Shown piece by piece: positions 9,842-19,075 of a stretch of 32,867 nucleotides of DNA (position 1 is the first letter of the stretch; the number at the start of each line of letters is the position of its first letter). Source of the stretch: Microcaldota archaeon (GTDB lineage Archaea; Micrarchaeota; Micrarchaeia; Micrarchaeales; CABMGC01); the NCBI GenBank assembly GCA_023256495.1, contig JAGDXY010000027.1:6121-38987 (forward strand). The letters are read 5' to 3'. The notes beneath the pieces are model-generated. The model was not told the DNA's origin. It was given only the letters and a program-made list of their open reading frames with translations, and searched no databases. Both the position numbers and the translations under genes were made by a program.

Positions 9842-11572
9842 TCAATGACCAAATAGCTTTAGTATTTTATCAAGAGGTAAAGTATTAATAACTTGATCTT
9901 TTTCTAACCAACCTCTACGCGCTGTGCCAACACCAAAACGCATAAATGATAGTTCATCTGTTCTATGTGAATCTGTATCGATAGAGAACTTTATACCGTA
10001 TTTTCTTGCTTTTAATATCATCTCATCATTAAGATCAAGTCTTTTTGGATGTGCATCTATCTCCATGATTACATTATGGTCTTTAGCTGCTTCAAATATC
10101 TTATCCCAATCCGCTTCTATAGGCTTCCTCTCATTTATAAGTCTACCCATTGGATGAGCGAGTATATTCATCTTATTACTTGTTATTGCCTTTAATATTC
10201 TATTTGTCATTTCTTCTTTGCTCATATTTGTATTTGTGTGTATTGCTCCTATAACATAATCCATTTTTTCTAAAGTAGAATCTCTTAAATCAAAAGAACC
10301 ATCTTTTAATATATCTACTTCGCCGCTTTTTAGAATTCTTATTTTACCTTCAAATTTGTCATTTAATTTATCTATTTCATCAAAATATTTTAGAAACTCT
10401 TCATCTGACATGCCATTTGCTACATGCTCTGTTTTTGAATGGTCGCTCATCCCTATATATTCTCTATTCAATTTAATAGCGCTCAAAACCATCTCTTCTA
10501 TTTCATTTGCACCATCACTATGCTTGCTATGCATATGTAAATCGCCTCTTATATCGCTTATATCTATTAGCTTTGGTAATCTATGTTCAATAGCAAGCTC
10601 TATTTCGCCCCTATCTTCTCTCATCTCTGGCTCTATATAATCTAGGCCAAGTTTTTCATAAATAAAATGCTCATCTTGATTAAGTGCTACATTTTTATCG
10701 CTACTATCAAAAAGACCATATTCATTTAGCTTATAGCCTTTTTTAATCGCTAATTCTCTCAGTTTAATATTATGCTCCTTGCTTCCTGTAAAGTATTGCA
10801 TAGCAGAACCAAAACTGCCTTTTTCTACTACTCTAACATCACAGCTTAAACCAATATTAAGCCATACTGTTGTCTTTGTTGGTCCTTTTACTATAACGTG
10901 CTCTACGTTACTAAGCTTTGTAACATAATCCATTACTTCTAATGGCTTTTCTGATATTACTAATATATCTAAATCTCCAACAGTCTCCTTCATTCTCCTA
11001 GTAGAGCCGCATACAACTGCCTTATCAACTAAGCCACTACTTAATAATTTTTTTATTAAGTCTTCTGCTTCAGGTAAAGCCTCACCTAAAAGCACTCTTC
11101 CTTTGCTTGCTTCTAATAGCTCTATACCTTTCTCTAATTCCTTCTCGCTCTTTTCTCCAAAGCCGGGAAGCATTCTTATTCTATGCTCTGTTATTGCCTT
11201 TCTTAAATCTTCAAGATTCTTAACTCCTAGAGATACATATAGTTTATATATTCTCTTTGGACCTAATCCTTGAATTTTTGTAAGACCTAAGAAATCTATT
11301 GGATATTTCGCCTTTAATGTTTCATATTTACTTATCTTACCTGTCTCTATATACTCTTTTATTGCATTAGCAATTGTTTTTCCTATGCCAGGCAATTTCA
11401 TTAATCCATCAATGCCTTCTTTTTTGTATATATCTACTACATCTTCTTGCAGTGAGCTTATTGTTATTGCAGCTCTTCTATAGGCAAGAGGTTCAAACTT
11501 AGTTGCATTTGGCTCAAGCTCAAGCATATCTGCTATTTCTTCAAACATCTCTGCAAGTTTTGCATTATACAT
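9842..11572 (-). CDS. polX: DNA polymerase X family protein with C-terminal PHP domain
   Basis: HhH motifs (LPGIGKTIANAIKEYIETG), VVCGSTRRMKETVGDLDILVIS, PHP motifs IRGDLHMHSKHSDGA, GMSDHSKTEH, ILAHPMGR, FSIDTDSHRTDEL. Confidence 0.95.
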   Translation of the reverse strand: MYNAKLAEMFEEIADMLELEPNATKFEPLAYRRAAITISSLQEDVVDIYKKEGIDGLMKLPGIGKTIANAIKEYIETGKISKYETLKAKYPIDFLGLTKIQGLGPKRIYKLYVSLGVKNLEDLRKAITEHRIRMLPGFGEKSEKELEKGIELLEASKGRVLLGEALPEAEDLIKKLLSSGLVDKAVVCGSTRRMKETVGDLDILVISEKPLEVMDYVTKLSNVEHVIVKGPTKTTVWLNIGLSCDVRVVEKGSFGSAMQYFTGSKEHNIKLRELAIKKGYKLNEYGLFDSSDKNVALNQDEHFIYEKLGLDYIEPEMREDRGEIELAIEHRLPKLIDISDIRGDLHMHSKHSDGANEIEEMVLSAIKLNREYIGMSDHSKTEHVANGMSDEEFLKYFDEIDKLNDKFEGKIRILKSGEVDILKDGSFDLRDSTLEKMDYVIGAIHTNTNMSKEEMTNRILKAITSNKMNILAHPMGRLINERKPIEADWDKIFEAAKDHNVIMEIDAHPKRLDLNDEMILKARKYGIKFSIDTDSHRTDELSFMRFGVGTARRGWLEKDQVINTLPLDKILKLFGH

Positions 11573-11667
11573 ATTGAAATCTAAAAATTAAAGATTTAAA
11601 TTAATTACTAATAGGCTAAATAGAAAATTGGAAAAGGAATATAAATATTAAGCAATAAAAATTATAG

Positions 11668-11679
11668 TGTAAATTTACA
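11668..11679. promoter_or_regulatory. Candidate PadR-type operator palindrome
   Basis: Perfect palindrome TGTAAATTTACA between a TATA-like ATAAATATTA (11641-11650) and the regulator start codon (11692). Confidence 0.45.
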
Positions 11680-11691
11680 ATAGTCTTAGCT

Positions 11692-12030
11692 ATGAAGAAA
11701 ATTGGAAAAGAAATAGAGGCTTTTATGATAAAATTGTATATACTAAAAACATTAAATAAAAGAAGTAATTATCCATATGCAATGTATAAGAATTTAGAAA
11801 ATATAATAAAAAAGAAAGTAAAGTTAGATGATGAATTATTAACAAGATTAAAAGATGACTTTTATAATAACATAAAATTGCTAGAAGAAAAGAACTATAT
11901 AAAAAGAAAAAATTCAAAAAATAATAAAACATTCTATTCAATAACAAAGAAGGGTAAAGAAGTTCTAAGTGATATAAAGTCGAGCATTAAGAGGTATATA
12001 GATGAATTAAATGAGTTGATAGGTGTTTAA
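11692..12030 (+). CDS. PadR-like winged-helix transcriptional regulator
   Basis: NYPYAMYKNLENI...NNIKLLEEKNYIKRKNSKNNKTFYSITKKGKEVL; directly upstream of an ABC-2 exporter. Confidence 0.7.
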   Translation: MKKIGKEIEAFMIKLYILKTLNKRSNYPYAMYKNLENIIKKKVKLDDELLTRLKDDFYNNIKLLEEKNYIKRKNSKNNKTFYSITKKGKEVLSDIKSSIKRYIDELNELIGV

Positions 12031-13008
12031 ATGAAGGACATTGTTATATTAGATCATGTTACAAAGAGGTTTGGTGACTTTACTGCTGTAGACAATATAA
12101 GCCTAAAAGTAGAAAAAGGCGAAATATTTGGTATATTAGGGCCTAATGGAGCAGGAAAAACTACAACAATAAATATGATACTTGGCATAATACCAATAAC
12201 TTCTGGTACAATTATAGTAAATGGTATAAATGTATCAAAAGATCCATCAAAGGTTAAACAACAAATTGGTTTCATGACACAAGAGACAGTAGTAGATGCA
12301 GATCTTACTGCAAGAGAAAATTTGGAGATATTTGCTGAATTATACCATATACCAGAAAGTTATAAAGAAAAGGCAATAAGAAAAGCGCTAGAAGAAGCAG
12401 AGCTCGTAGAGTTTGCAAATAAAAAAGCGGGTACATTTTCTGGTGGCATGCAAAGAAGACTTAATCTTGTAAGAGCAATGATACACGAGCCACCAATTGT
12501 TATATTAGATGAGCCAACTACAGGCTTAGATGTTTATAATAGGTTACATATGTGGGAACATATAAGAGAACTTAGGAAGAGAGGTACAACAATCATATTA
12601 ACAACACAATATTTAGAAGAAGCAGATGATCTATGTGATAGAATAGCGATAATAGACCATGGTAAAATAAAGGCAATAGGTACTCCATCTGAGTTAAAAA
12701 GACTTGTAAGTGAAGGTAGTTTATTAGAGATAATAGTAAAGAATAGTGATGTAGAAAAGATTACTAACATATTAAATAGCTTAGGCATTGAACCAAAAAT
12801 AGAAAATGAAAGAATAAGAGCTAGCTTACCTCATGGAAAGGAAAAACTTTTATCTAAGATAATTGAGCTAAGTGAAAAAGAAAAAATAGAGATATTATCT
12901 ATAGGCTTGCATTTACCTACATTAGATGATGTTTTCGTAAAGCTAACGGGTTCTGCCCTTAGAGATAGCATAGGTGAGTTCAAAAGCAATTTTGTGAGGT
13001 TTAGATAA
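12031..13008 (+). CDS. ABC-2 type exporter ATP-binding protein (DrrA-like)
   Basis: Walker A GPNGAGKTTTINMI, signature FSGGMQRRLNLVRAM, Walker B IVILDEPTTGLD. Confidence 0.95.
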   Translation: MKDIVILDHVTKRFGDFTAVDNISLKVEKGEIFGILGPNGAGKTTTINMILGIIPITSGTIIVNGINVSKDPSKVKQQIGFMTQETVVDADLTARENLEIFAELYHIPESYKEKAIRKALEEAELVEFANKKAGTFSGGMQRRLNLVRAMIHEPPIVILDEPTTGLDVYNRLHMWEHIRELRKRGTTIILTTQYLEEADDLCDRIAIIDHGKIKAIGTPSELKRLVSEGSLLEIIVKNSDVEKITNILNSLGIEPKIENERIRASLPHGKEKLLSKIIELSEKEKIEILSIGLHLPTLDDVFVKLTGSALRDSIGEFKSNFVRFR

Positions 13009-14114
13009 TGTCAACAATAAAAGATGCATTGAGTATATATAAAAGAGATATGCTTATCTTTAAAAGTAGATTAAAAGCTAATCTTATAAGATCTATAATA
13101 TTTCCTTTAGTCATATTGCTATTCTTTGGTAATCTAGGACAAACAGCATATCAAGTTCCTATTGGTGTAGTTAACTTAGCAAATAATAAAATGGCTTTTG
13201 ACTTAATATCTTATCTACAATCACAGAATACATTAAAATTGCAAACAATGAGTGAAGCTTTAGGATTTTCTGCACTTTCAAATGGAACTATAGCAGCATT
13301 AATAGTGATACCTCCTGGGGGTAATAGTATTTATATTTATTATAGCCCTACATCATCAAATGCCCAATACGTTTTACCTGCAATAGAATCTGCTGCATCT
13401 AAATTTGAATTAAATATTGAGACAAGAGAACCTACACAATTGCTATATCTTCCACAAAAATCAAATAGCAATATATTTGTAGGTGCCATATCTGGATTAG
13501 AGATAAATTATCTTACATTTTTAATAGCTGGAGTTATTGCAATGGTAGCTGCTTTTAGTTCAATGATGAATATAGGTTTTACTATAATATCAGAAAGACA
13601 ACTAGGTAATCTAAAAGCACTTTTCTTGACTCCTTTGTCATCACTCTCTTATATACTAGGCAAACTTCTTTCTAGTCTAACTCAAGGTCTTATCTATGTT
13701 TCATTAGTAATTATAATTGGCATTCCTTTAGGAGAAATGTTTGCTATGGGATTTATACCAACTGTTTTATTGACTTTGTTCTTATCTTCATTGCTTCTCC
13801 TTGGTTTCAGTGGATTAGCAATCTTATTAGCATTAAGAACCCCAAGAGTAGATATATATGGTATAATAGCAAATACGATAGTATTGCCTTTATGGTTCCT
13901 TAGTGGTGCTTTCTTCCCAACAAGTCTAATGCCGCAATGGATGCAAAGTATTTCTGCAGTTGATCCTTTAACATATGCTGTTAATGGTATAAGAAGTGTA
14001 ATGATCGCTGGAACTTATCCAATATCACAAGCACTTATAGATGTATCTATACTAGTATTGTTTGCAGCTTTTACTATACTGCTTGCTAAAAAGTTATTCA
14101 AACTTAATGTTTAA
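13008..14114 (+). CDS. ABC-2 type transporter permease
   Basis: Hydrophobic membrane protein, NLKALFLTPLSSLSYILGKLLSSLTQGLIYV and PLWFLSGAFFPTSLMPQWMQSISAVDPLTYAVNGIRSVM typical of ABC-2 permeases; overlaps the ATPase stop. Confidence 0.93.
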   Translation: MSTIKDALSIYKRDMLIFKSRLKANLIRSIIFPLVILLFFGNLGQTAYQVPIGVVNLANNKMAFDLISYLQSQNTLKLQTMSEALGFSALSNGTIAALIVIPPGGNSIYIYYSPTSSNAQYVLPAIESAASKFELNIETREPTQLLYLPQKSNSNIFVGAISGLEINYLTFLIAGVIAMVAAFSSMMNIGFTIISERQLGNLKALFLTPLSSLSYILGKLLSSLTQGLIYVSLVIIIGIPLGEMFAMGFIPTVLLTLFLSSLLLLGFSGLAILLALRTPRVDIYGIIANTIVLPLWFLSGAFFPTSLMPQWMQSISAVDPLTYAVNGIRSVMIAGTYPISQALIDVSILVLFAAFTILLAKKLFKLNV

Positions 14115-14123
14115 GGTGAGATT

Positions 14124-15698
14124 ATGAATAAAAAGATCTTAATTTTATTAGGGCTCGTTGCAATAGCAATAGCTAATGCACAAATAGATAATGCACTATC
14201 AATTACAAATCTCAATATATATCCAAACCCAATATTAGCTGGTGATAATGTAACAATTAGCTTTCAATTATATAACTCATATGACCAAAATCTAAATAAT
14301 GTAAATCTTTATTTATATTCAACAAATCCAATGATAATTGTAAAACAACCTGCTCAAACATATGTGCCTTATGAGATTGGTCCAGGGCTTTTTGGTTGTA
14401 ATTATTGTAATGTATTCAATTACCAAATAATTGTACCAAAAAACATACCTAGTGGGGTATATACTTTATATCTAGAAGCAAGCTATGAAAGTTCTATATC
14501 TACATATCCTGGAACGAGTACACATGAAACGGGTATATCACAAATACCTATATACATCTATGTTTATGGAAAACCAAATCTATCAGTAAGCTTTGTACCA
14601 CAAGGTATAATAGAAAGTGGTGAAGTTAACAATGGTGAATTAATAATAAGCAATGTTGGAAATGATGAAGCAAAAAATATAGAAATTGATCTATTTTTAT
14701 ATAATGCTAGCATAATAGGAAGCAATAAATTCTATATAAACAACATAATGCCAAATATGCAAGAAGAGATACCAATAACATTCTATGTACCAAATAATAA
14801 GAGCATAGTTTATATAAAATTAAATGAAAGCTACCAAAACTTATTGAATGAAACATTCAATACAAATAACTCTATAAAAATAAACACATTCCAAGCAAAT
14901 CCAATATTAAATATAAGCGAAATAAGTAGCATACCAAGTGCACTATACGTTGGAAACAATCAAACTATTAATATTGGAATAGAGAATAGTGGAAGCGGTA
15001 CAGCAAGAAATATAAGTATAGATATTTTACCAAGCAATCAGCTTACTATTCTAAGCTCTATAAGAAACTTTTATATAGCAGAATTGCCACCAGGAGGTAG
15101 TGCACAAGAAAGCATACAAATAGGTAGCTCAAAGATTTACAATAATGCAACTATACCAATAAAAATAAGTTATTATAATAACAATTTAAGCAAAGAGTTT
15201 GATAAAATAGTATATTTACCAGTATATATAGCAAACAGCTCAATATTGAATATAACTGCAGTATATAGCAACTTAACTCCTGGTTCTAATTATGCTCCTG
15301 TAACAATAAAAGTAAAGAATATTGGAAATGAACCTGCAGAAGAAATAACCCTTTCATTACAAAGTATGTATCCTATAACACCATCAAATGGAAATGCATA
15401 CTTAAGCTTACTAAATCCAGGGCAAGAAGAAAATGTAACATTTTATGTTAGCGTAGATTCACATGCAGGCAATGGAAGCTACCCTATAACATTATATTTT
15501 GAATGGAAACAGCCTAATGCAAACATAAATCAAGAATTCTATGGAAACGAAAATTACTATGTTATAGTAAAAAATAGCAATAATAACAGTAGTAATGACA
15601 ATAGCGGATTATTGTTAATATTAGCAATAGTAATTATAGCAATATTATATATAGGATTTAAAAGAAGTAAGAATAAAAAAGAGAAAGTAAAGAAGTAG
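14124..15698 (+). CDS. Secreted, C-terminally membrane-anchored protein with CARDB/NEW3-like repeats
   Basis: N-terminal signal (ILILLGLVAIAIANAQ), repeated Ig-like units (NPILAGDNVTISFQLYNS; ISNVGNDEAKNIEIDLFL; IENSGSGTARNISIDILP; VKNIGNEPAEEITLSL), C-terminal TM LLLILAIVIIAILYIGF followed by a basic tail. Confidence 0.8.
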   Translation: MNKKILILLGLVAIAIANAQIDNALSITNLNIYPNPILAGDNVTISFQLYNSYDQNLNNVNLYLYSTNPMIIVKQPAQTYVPYEIGPGLFGCNYCNVFNYQIIVPKNIPSGVYTLYLEASYESSISTYPGTSTHETGISQIPIYIYVYGKPNLSVSFVPQGIIESGEVNNGELIISNVGNDEAKNIEIDLFLYNASIIGSNKFYINNIMPNMQEEIPITFYVPNNKSIVYIKLNESYQNLLNETFNTNNSIKINTFQANPILNISEISSIPSALYVGNNQTINIGIENSGSGTARNISIDILPSNQLTILSSIRNFYIAELPPGGSAQESIQIGSSKIYNNATIPIKISYYNNNLSKEFDKIVYLPVYIANSSILNITAVYSNLTPGSNYAPVTIKVKNIGNEPAEEITLSLQSMYPITPSNGNAYLSLLNPGQEENVTFYVSVDSHAGNGSYPITLYFEWKQPNANINQEFYGNENYYVIVKNSNNNSSNDNSGLLLILAIVIIAILYIGFKRSKNKKEKVKK

Positions 15699-16202
15699 TT
15701 ACTCTACCTTAATTTCTTTCCCTTCAGCCTTTGATTCTTTTTTCTTTATATTTACCTGCAAAATTCCATTATTGTATTTTGCCTTTGCTGTACTTGGATC
15801 AACCTTAGCAGGTAGTTTTATTCTCTTAAAATACTTTGTTTCCGGTGCTTCTCTCTTGGCAGATATTGTTAAATAATCTTGTGTAGCACTTACTTTAATA
15901 TCTTCTTTCTTTGCACCAGGCACTTCTGCTACAATCTCTAGTTCATCATCTTTCTCTATTATATCTACCAGAGGCTCTCTTATATCACTAATTTTAGTAC
16001 CACCAGGCATATTCTTAACATTTCCAAATTCTTCTATTATTGGCTTGCCATCTTTATCAAATCTTAGATTTATACCATAAACTACTGGCTCACCTAAATT
16101 ATCTATATTATTAAATGCACTGCTCATCAATTTTTTTATTATCTTTGCAAAATCTTCATCAAACCCAAAGAAATCATCAAAGTTAAAGTCATCTTCATCC
16201 AT
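15699..16202 (-). CDS. Hsp20/alpha-crystallin family small heat shock protein
   Basis: REPLVDIIEKDDELEIVAEVPGAKKEDIKVSATQDYLTISAKRE...KRIKLPAKVDPSTAKAKYNNGILQVNIKKK. Confidence 0.95.
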   Translation of the reverse strand: MDEDDFNFDDFFGFDEDFAKIIKKLMSSAFNNIDNLGEPVVYGINLRFDKDGKPIIEEFGNVKNMPGGTKISDIREPLVDIIEKDDELEIVAEVPGAKKEDIKVSATQDYLTISAKREAPETKYFKRIKLPAKVDPSTAKAKYNNGILQVNIKKKESKAEGKEIKVE

Positions 16203-16255
16203 AACCAACACCAAATATAATAAAGCATAAAACCTATATAAATCTTTTTAGACTT

Positions 16256-17119
16256 TCAATTTATAGAAGAACCTCTAGAGAATATAGAATGTAATATAAG
16301 CATTATGTTATGCATTTCTTTCATTCTCCTTATTGTATAATCGATCCATCTTTCACCAAAAGGTATGTATACATAAACATTTTCACTCTTAGCTAATGAT
16401 ATAGCATAGCTATCTATTATACCATTCAAAAATCCAAAAGAAAGATTTCTATTAAATCTCTTATTCATCTTAATTGCTAATCTTATTAATTCTTTATCAT
16501 GTGTTGCTATCATAAATCTCTTTGAATTATTAAATAGATATTTCATTAAATCCTTAAATTCCTTAGTTGCATCTGATCTATTTAAATATATGTCTCCGCT
16601 ATATGCTCCTTTTACTAGCCTTATTGTGCCATTTTTCTTAACTATTTTTTTCACATCTTCTATGCTCCTCTCTAATGCAGATTGAATACATATACCTGTA
16701 TTGTTTAGATTGACATATTTTAAATACATATTTATAGTAGAATCAACATCTGTATAGTACTCCATATCAAGCCATACAAATATATTGTATTTCTTTGCTT
16801 TTCTTAATAGCAATCTATAATTAGAGATTGCATATTCTTTATCTATATGCAAACCAATTTGGGTTGGTTTTATAGATAATGATGAATTAAGTTTGTATTT
16901 ATTTATATATTCTATTAATTTGTAATAGACATGCATAGTAGTATTAACATCTTTCTTATCACTAAAGTCTTCTCCTAAATAGTTTATCAATGCCTTAATA
17001 TTATAATTCTCAAAACTCCTTGCCCTTGATAACGCATCATCTATATATGGGCCTGCTATCCATCTATGTGCTATAAACCTTTCAAGCAATGCAGATACAT
17101 TGCTTATCTTATATTCCAT
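16256..17119 (-). CDS. Proline dehydrogenase
   Basis: SLSIKPTQIGLHID, FVWLDMEYYTDVDSTI, IRLVKGAYSGD, MIATHDKELI, VYIPFGERWIDYTIRRMKE are ProDH barrel motifs. Confidence 0.88.
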   Translation of the reverse strand: MEYKISNVSALLERFIAHRWIAGPYIDDALSRARSFENYNIKALINYLGEDFSDKKDVNTTMHVYYKLIEYINKYKLNSSLSIKPTQIGLHIDKEYAISNYRLLLRKAKKYNIFVWLDMEYYTDVDSTINMYLKYVNLNNTGICIQSALERSIEDVKKIVKKNGTIRLVKGAYSGDIYLNRSDATKEFKDLMKYLFNNSKRFMIATHDKELIRLAIKMNKRFNRNLSFGFLNGIIDSYAISLAKSENVYVYIPFGERWIDYTIRRMKEMHNIMLILHSIFSRGSSIN

Positions 17120-17186
17120 AAAAACACTTTGTTTATATGATTTGCAGATAAGTATTTAAAATATTAATATGCTATAGCTTCTTTAT

Positions 17187-18380
17187 ATGAATACATTTGA
17201 TGAGATAGAAAAACATAGAAAGGATATGATAGAGTTAATATCTAGGATTGTAGAAATACCAGCTATATCGCCAAAAGGTGGTGGTGAAGGAGAAGAAAAG
17301 AGGGCTTCATTTCTTAAGAAATTTTTAGAAGAAAAAGGCTTTGATGTAAAAGAGTTTATATATAAAGATGATCTCGGCTTCAATAGACCTAACTTAGTAG
17401 TAAACTATGGTAATAAAGATAGAACCATATGGTTTGTAATACATATTGATACTGTTTCACCAGGGGACCTTTCTTTATGGCAGAGTGATCCATTTAAGGC
17501 AGTTGTCAAAGATAATAAGATTTATGGTAGAGGAACTAACGACGATGGCCAGCCTATAGCATCTGCAATATATGCATTAATAACCCTACGCGATTTAAAA
17601 ATGGATCCAAAATATAATTTTGGCATAGCGCTTGTATCTGATGAAGAGTTTGGTAGCGAATATGGAATAAAAAGACTCATAAAAGAAAATATATTTAAAA
17701 ATAATGATATGGTTATAGTGCCAGATGCTGCATTTAAAGATGGCAAGCAAATAGAGATTGCAGAAAAATCTATTTTGTGGCTTAAATTTATAGTAAAAGG
17801 TAAACAAGTACATGCGAGTACACCTCAAGAAGGTATAAATGCTACAAAAGTTATGGCAAAACTAATAAATGATCTAAATCAACTATATGAGAAATTTAAT
17901 CTTGAAAATGAATTATTCAATCCAAGAATATCTACATTTGAACCAACAAAGTGTGAAAAGAATCTAGATACAATAAATATTATACCAGCAAGAAATGAAT
18001 TTTATTTTGATTCTAGAATATTGCCTGAATACAAAGTTGATGAGATAATAGATTATATAAATGAAATCAGAAGAAATGTTGAGAAAGAGACAAAAGCAAG
18101 TATAGATATGGAGATTATAAATAAAGATGAATCTGGACCAACAACAAGAAAGGATTCAGAAATTGTAAAACTATTAAGTAATGCAATTAAGGAATTAAGA
18201 GGATTTGAGCCCGTACCTATAGGCATAGGTGGAGGCACAGTAGCAAAAGATTTCAGAAAGATGAATATAGATACTGTTGTATGGTTTACTGGTGAAGACG
18301 TTGCGCATCAACCTAATGAATATATAAATATAGATGATATGGTAAATGATGCAAAGGTCTTTGCAAAACTATTCATTTAA
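17187..18380 (+). CDS. M20 family metallopeptidase (ArgE/DapE/ACY1-like)
   Basis: WFVIHIDTVSPGD, IYGRGTNDDGQPIASAIYAL, SDEEFGSEYGIK, GGGTVAKDFRKMNID. Confidence 0.93.
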   Translation: MNTFDEIEKHRKDMIELISRIVEIPAISPKGGGEGEEKRASFLKKFLEEKGFDVKEFIYKDDLGFNRPNLVVNYGNKDRTIWFVIHIDTVSPGDLSLWQSDPFKAVVKDNKIYGRGTNDDGQPIASAIYALITLRDLKMDPKYNFGIALVSDEEFGSEYGIKRLIKENIFKNNDMVIVPDAAFKDGKQIEIAEKSILWLKFIVKGKQVHASTPQEGINATKVMAKLINDLNQLYEKFNLENELFNPRISTFEPTKCEKNLDTINIIPARNEFYFDSRILPEYKVDEIIDYINEIRRNVEKETKASIDMEIINKDESGPTTRKDSEIVKLLSNAIKELRGFEPVPIGIGGGTVAKDFRKMNIDTVVWFTGEDVAHQPNEYINIDDMVNDAKVFAKLFI

Positions 18381-18424
18381 ATTAACGAATTATATTAAAT
18401 AGATTGTTGTTAAATAATTCCTTT

Positions 18425-19075
18425 ATGAATATTCTAAAAAAATTATTTAGGGGAAGCAAAAATGAAGTAGATGTATATGCAAATTTTATGGGTAGATGGC
18501 ACCACTTGTTTACTAAAAGATTTAAAGGAAATGAGATAAGCCTAGAGATACCATTCAAAAATAATCTATATGGAGATTTGCCAGATAATATAAAAGGGCC
18601 AAAGATTACTATAAATAATATAAGAAGCGAAAAGCCATTTAATGTAATAGAAATAAAGCCAGCATTGCCAATCACATTAGAATATAATGATAATGTAGTA
18701 TTTAACATAAAATTGAAATCAGAGATAGAGAAATATGTTGGTCCTCTTAGGTTATATTTTGATCTTGCAAATAAGAATATACATATATCAATAAATAAAA
18801 TAATAATTATAGCAAATGGTATTGAAAAAGATATTAATGAGATATTTAGCATAGATACTTTAAGCAATTCTCCATTTTATAGGGATATACAGCTAGGGGC
18901 AATATTTGAAAATGGATTTGAAGTAAAAGAGATTAAAATAAGTGAACCTTTCTCTTTAATCAAAACAGAGCCTGAATTGCCAATAAAAATAGGAGAAGTA
19001 AACACACTAAGATTAAATATAAAAGCACCAGAAGAAAACTATGCTGGTGAACTAATACTATTTATCAATCCATGA
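18425..19075 (+). CDS. Uncharacterised protein with internal duplication
   Basis: Related segments PFNVIEIKPALPITLEYNDNVVFNIKLKSEIEKYVGPLRLYFD and PFSLIKTEPELPIKIGEVNTLRLNIKAPEENYAGELILFIN; probable start ATG 18425. Confidence 0.75.
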   Translation: MNILKKLFRGSKNEVDVYANFMGRWHHLFTKRFKGNEISLEIPFKNNLYGDLPDNIKGPKITINNIRSEKPFNVIEIKPALPITLEYNDNVVFNIKLKSEIEKYVGPLRLYFDLANKNIHISINKIIIIANGIEKDINEIFSIDTLSNSPFYRDIQLGAIFENGFEVKEIKISEPFSLIKTEPELPIKIGEVNTLRLNIKAPEENYAGELILFINP

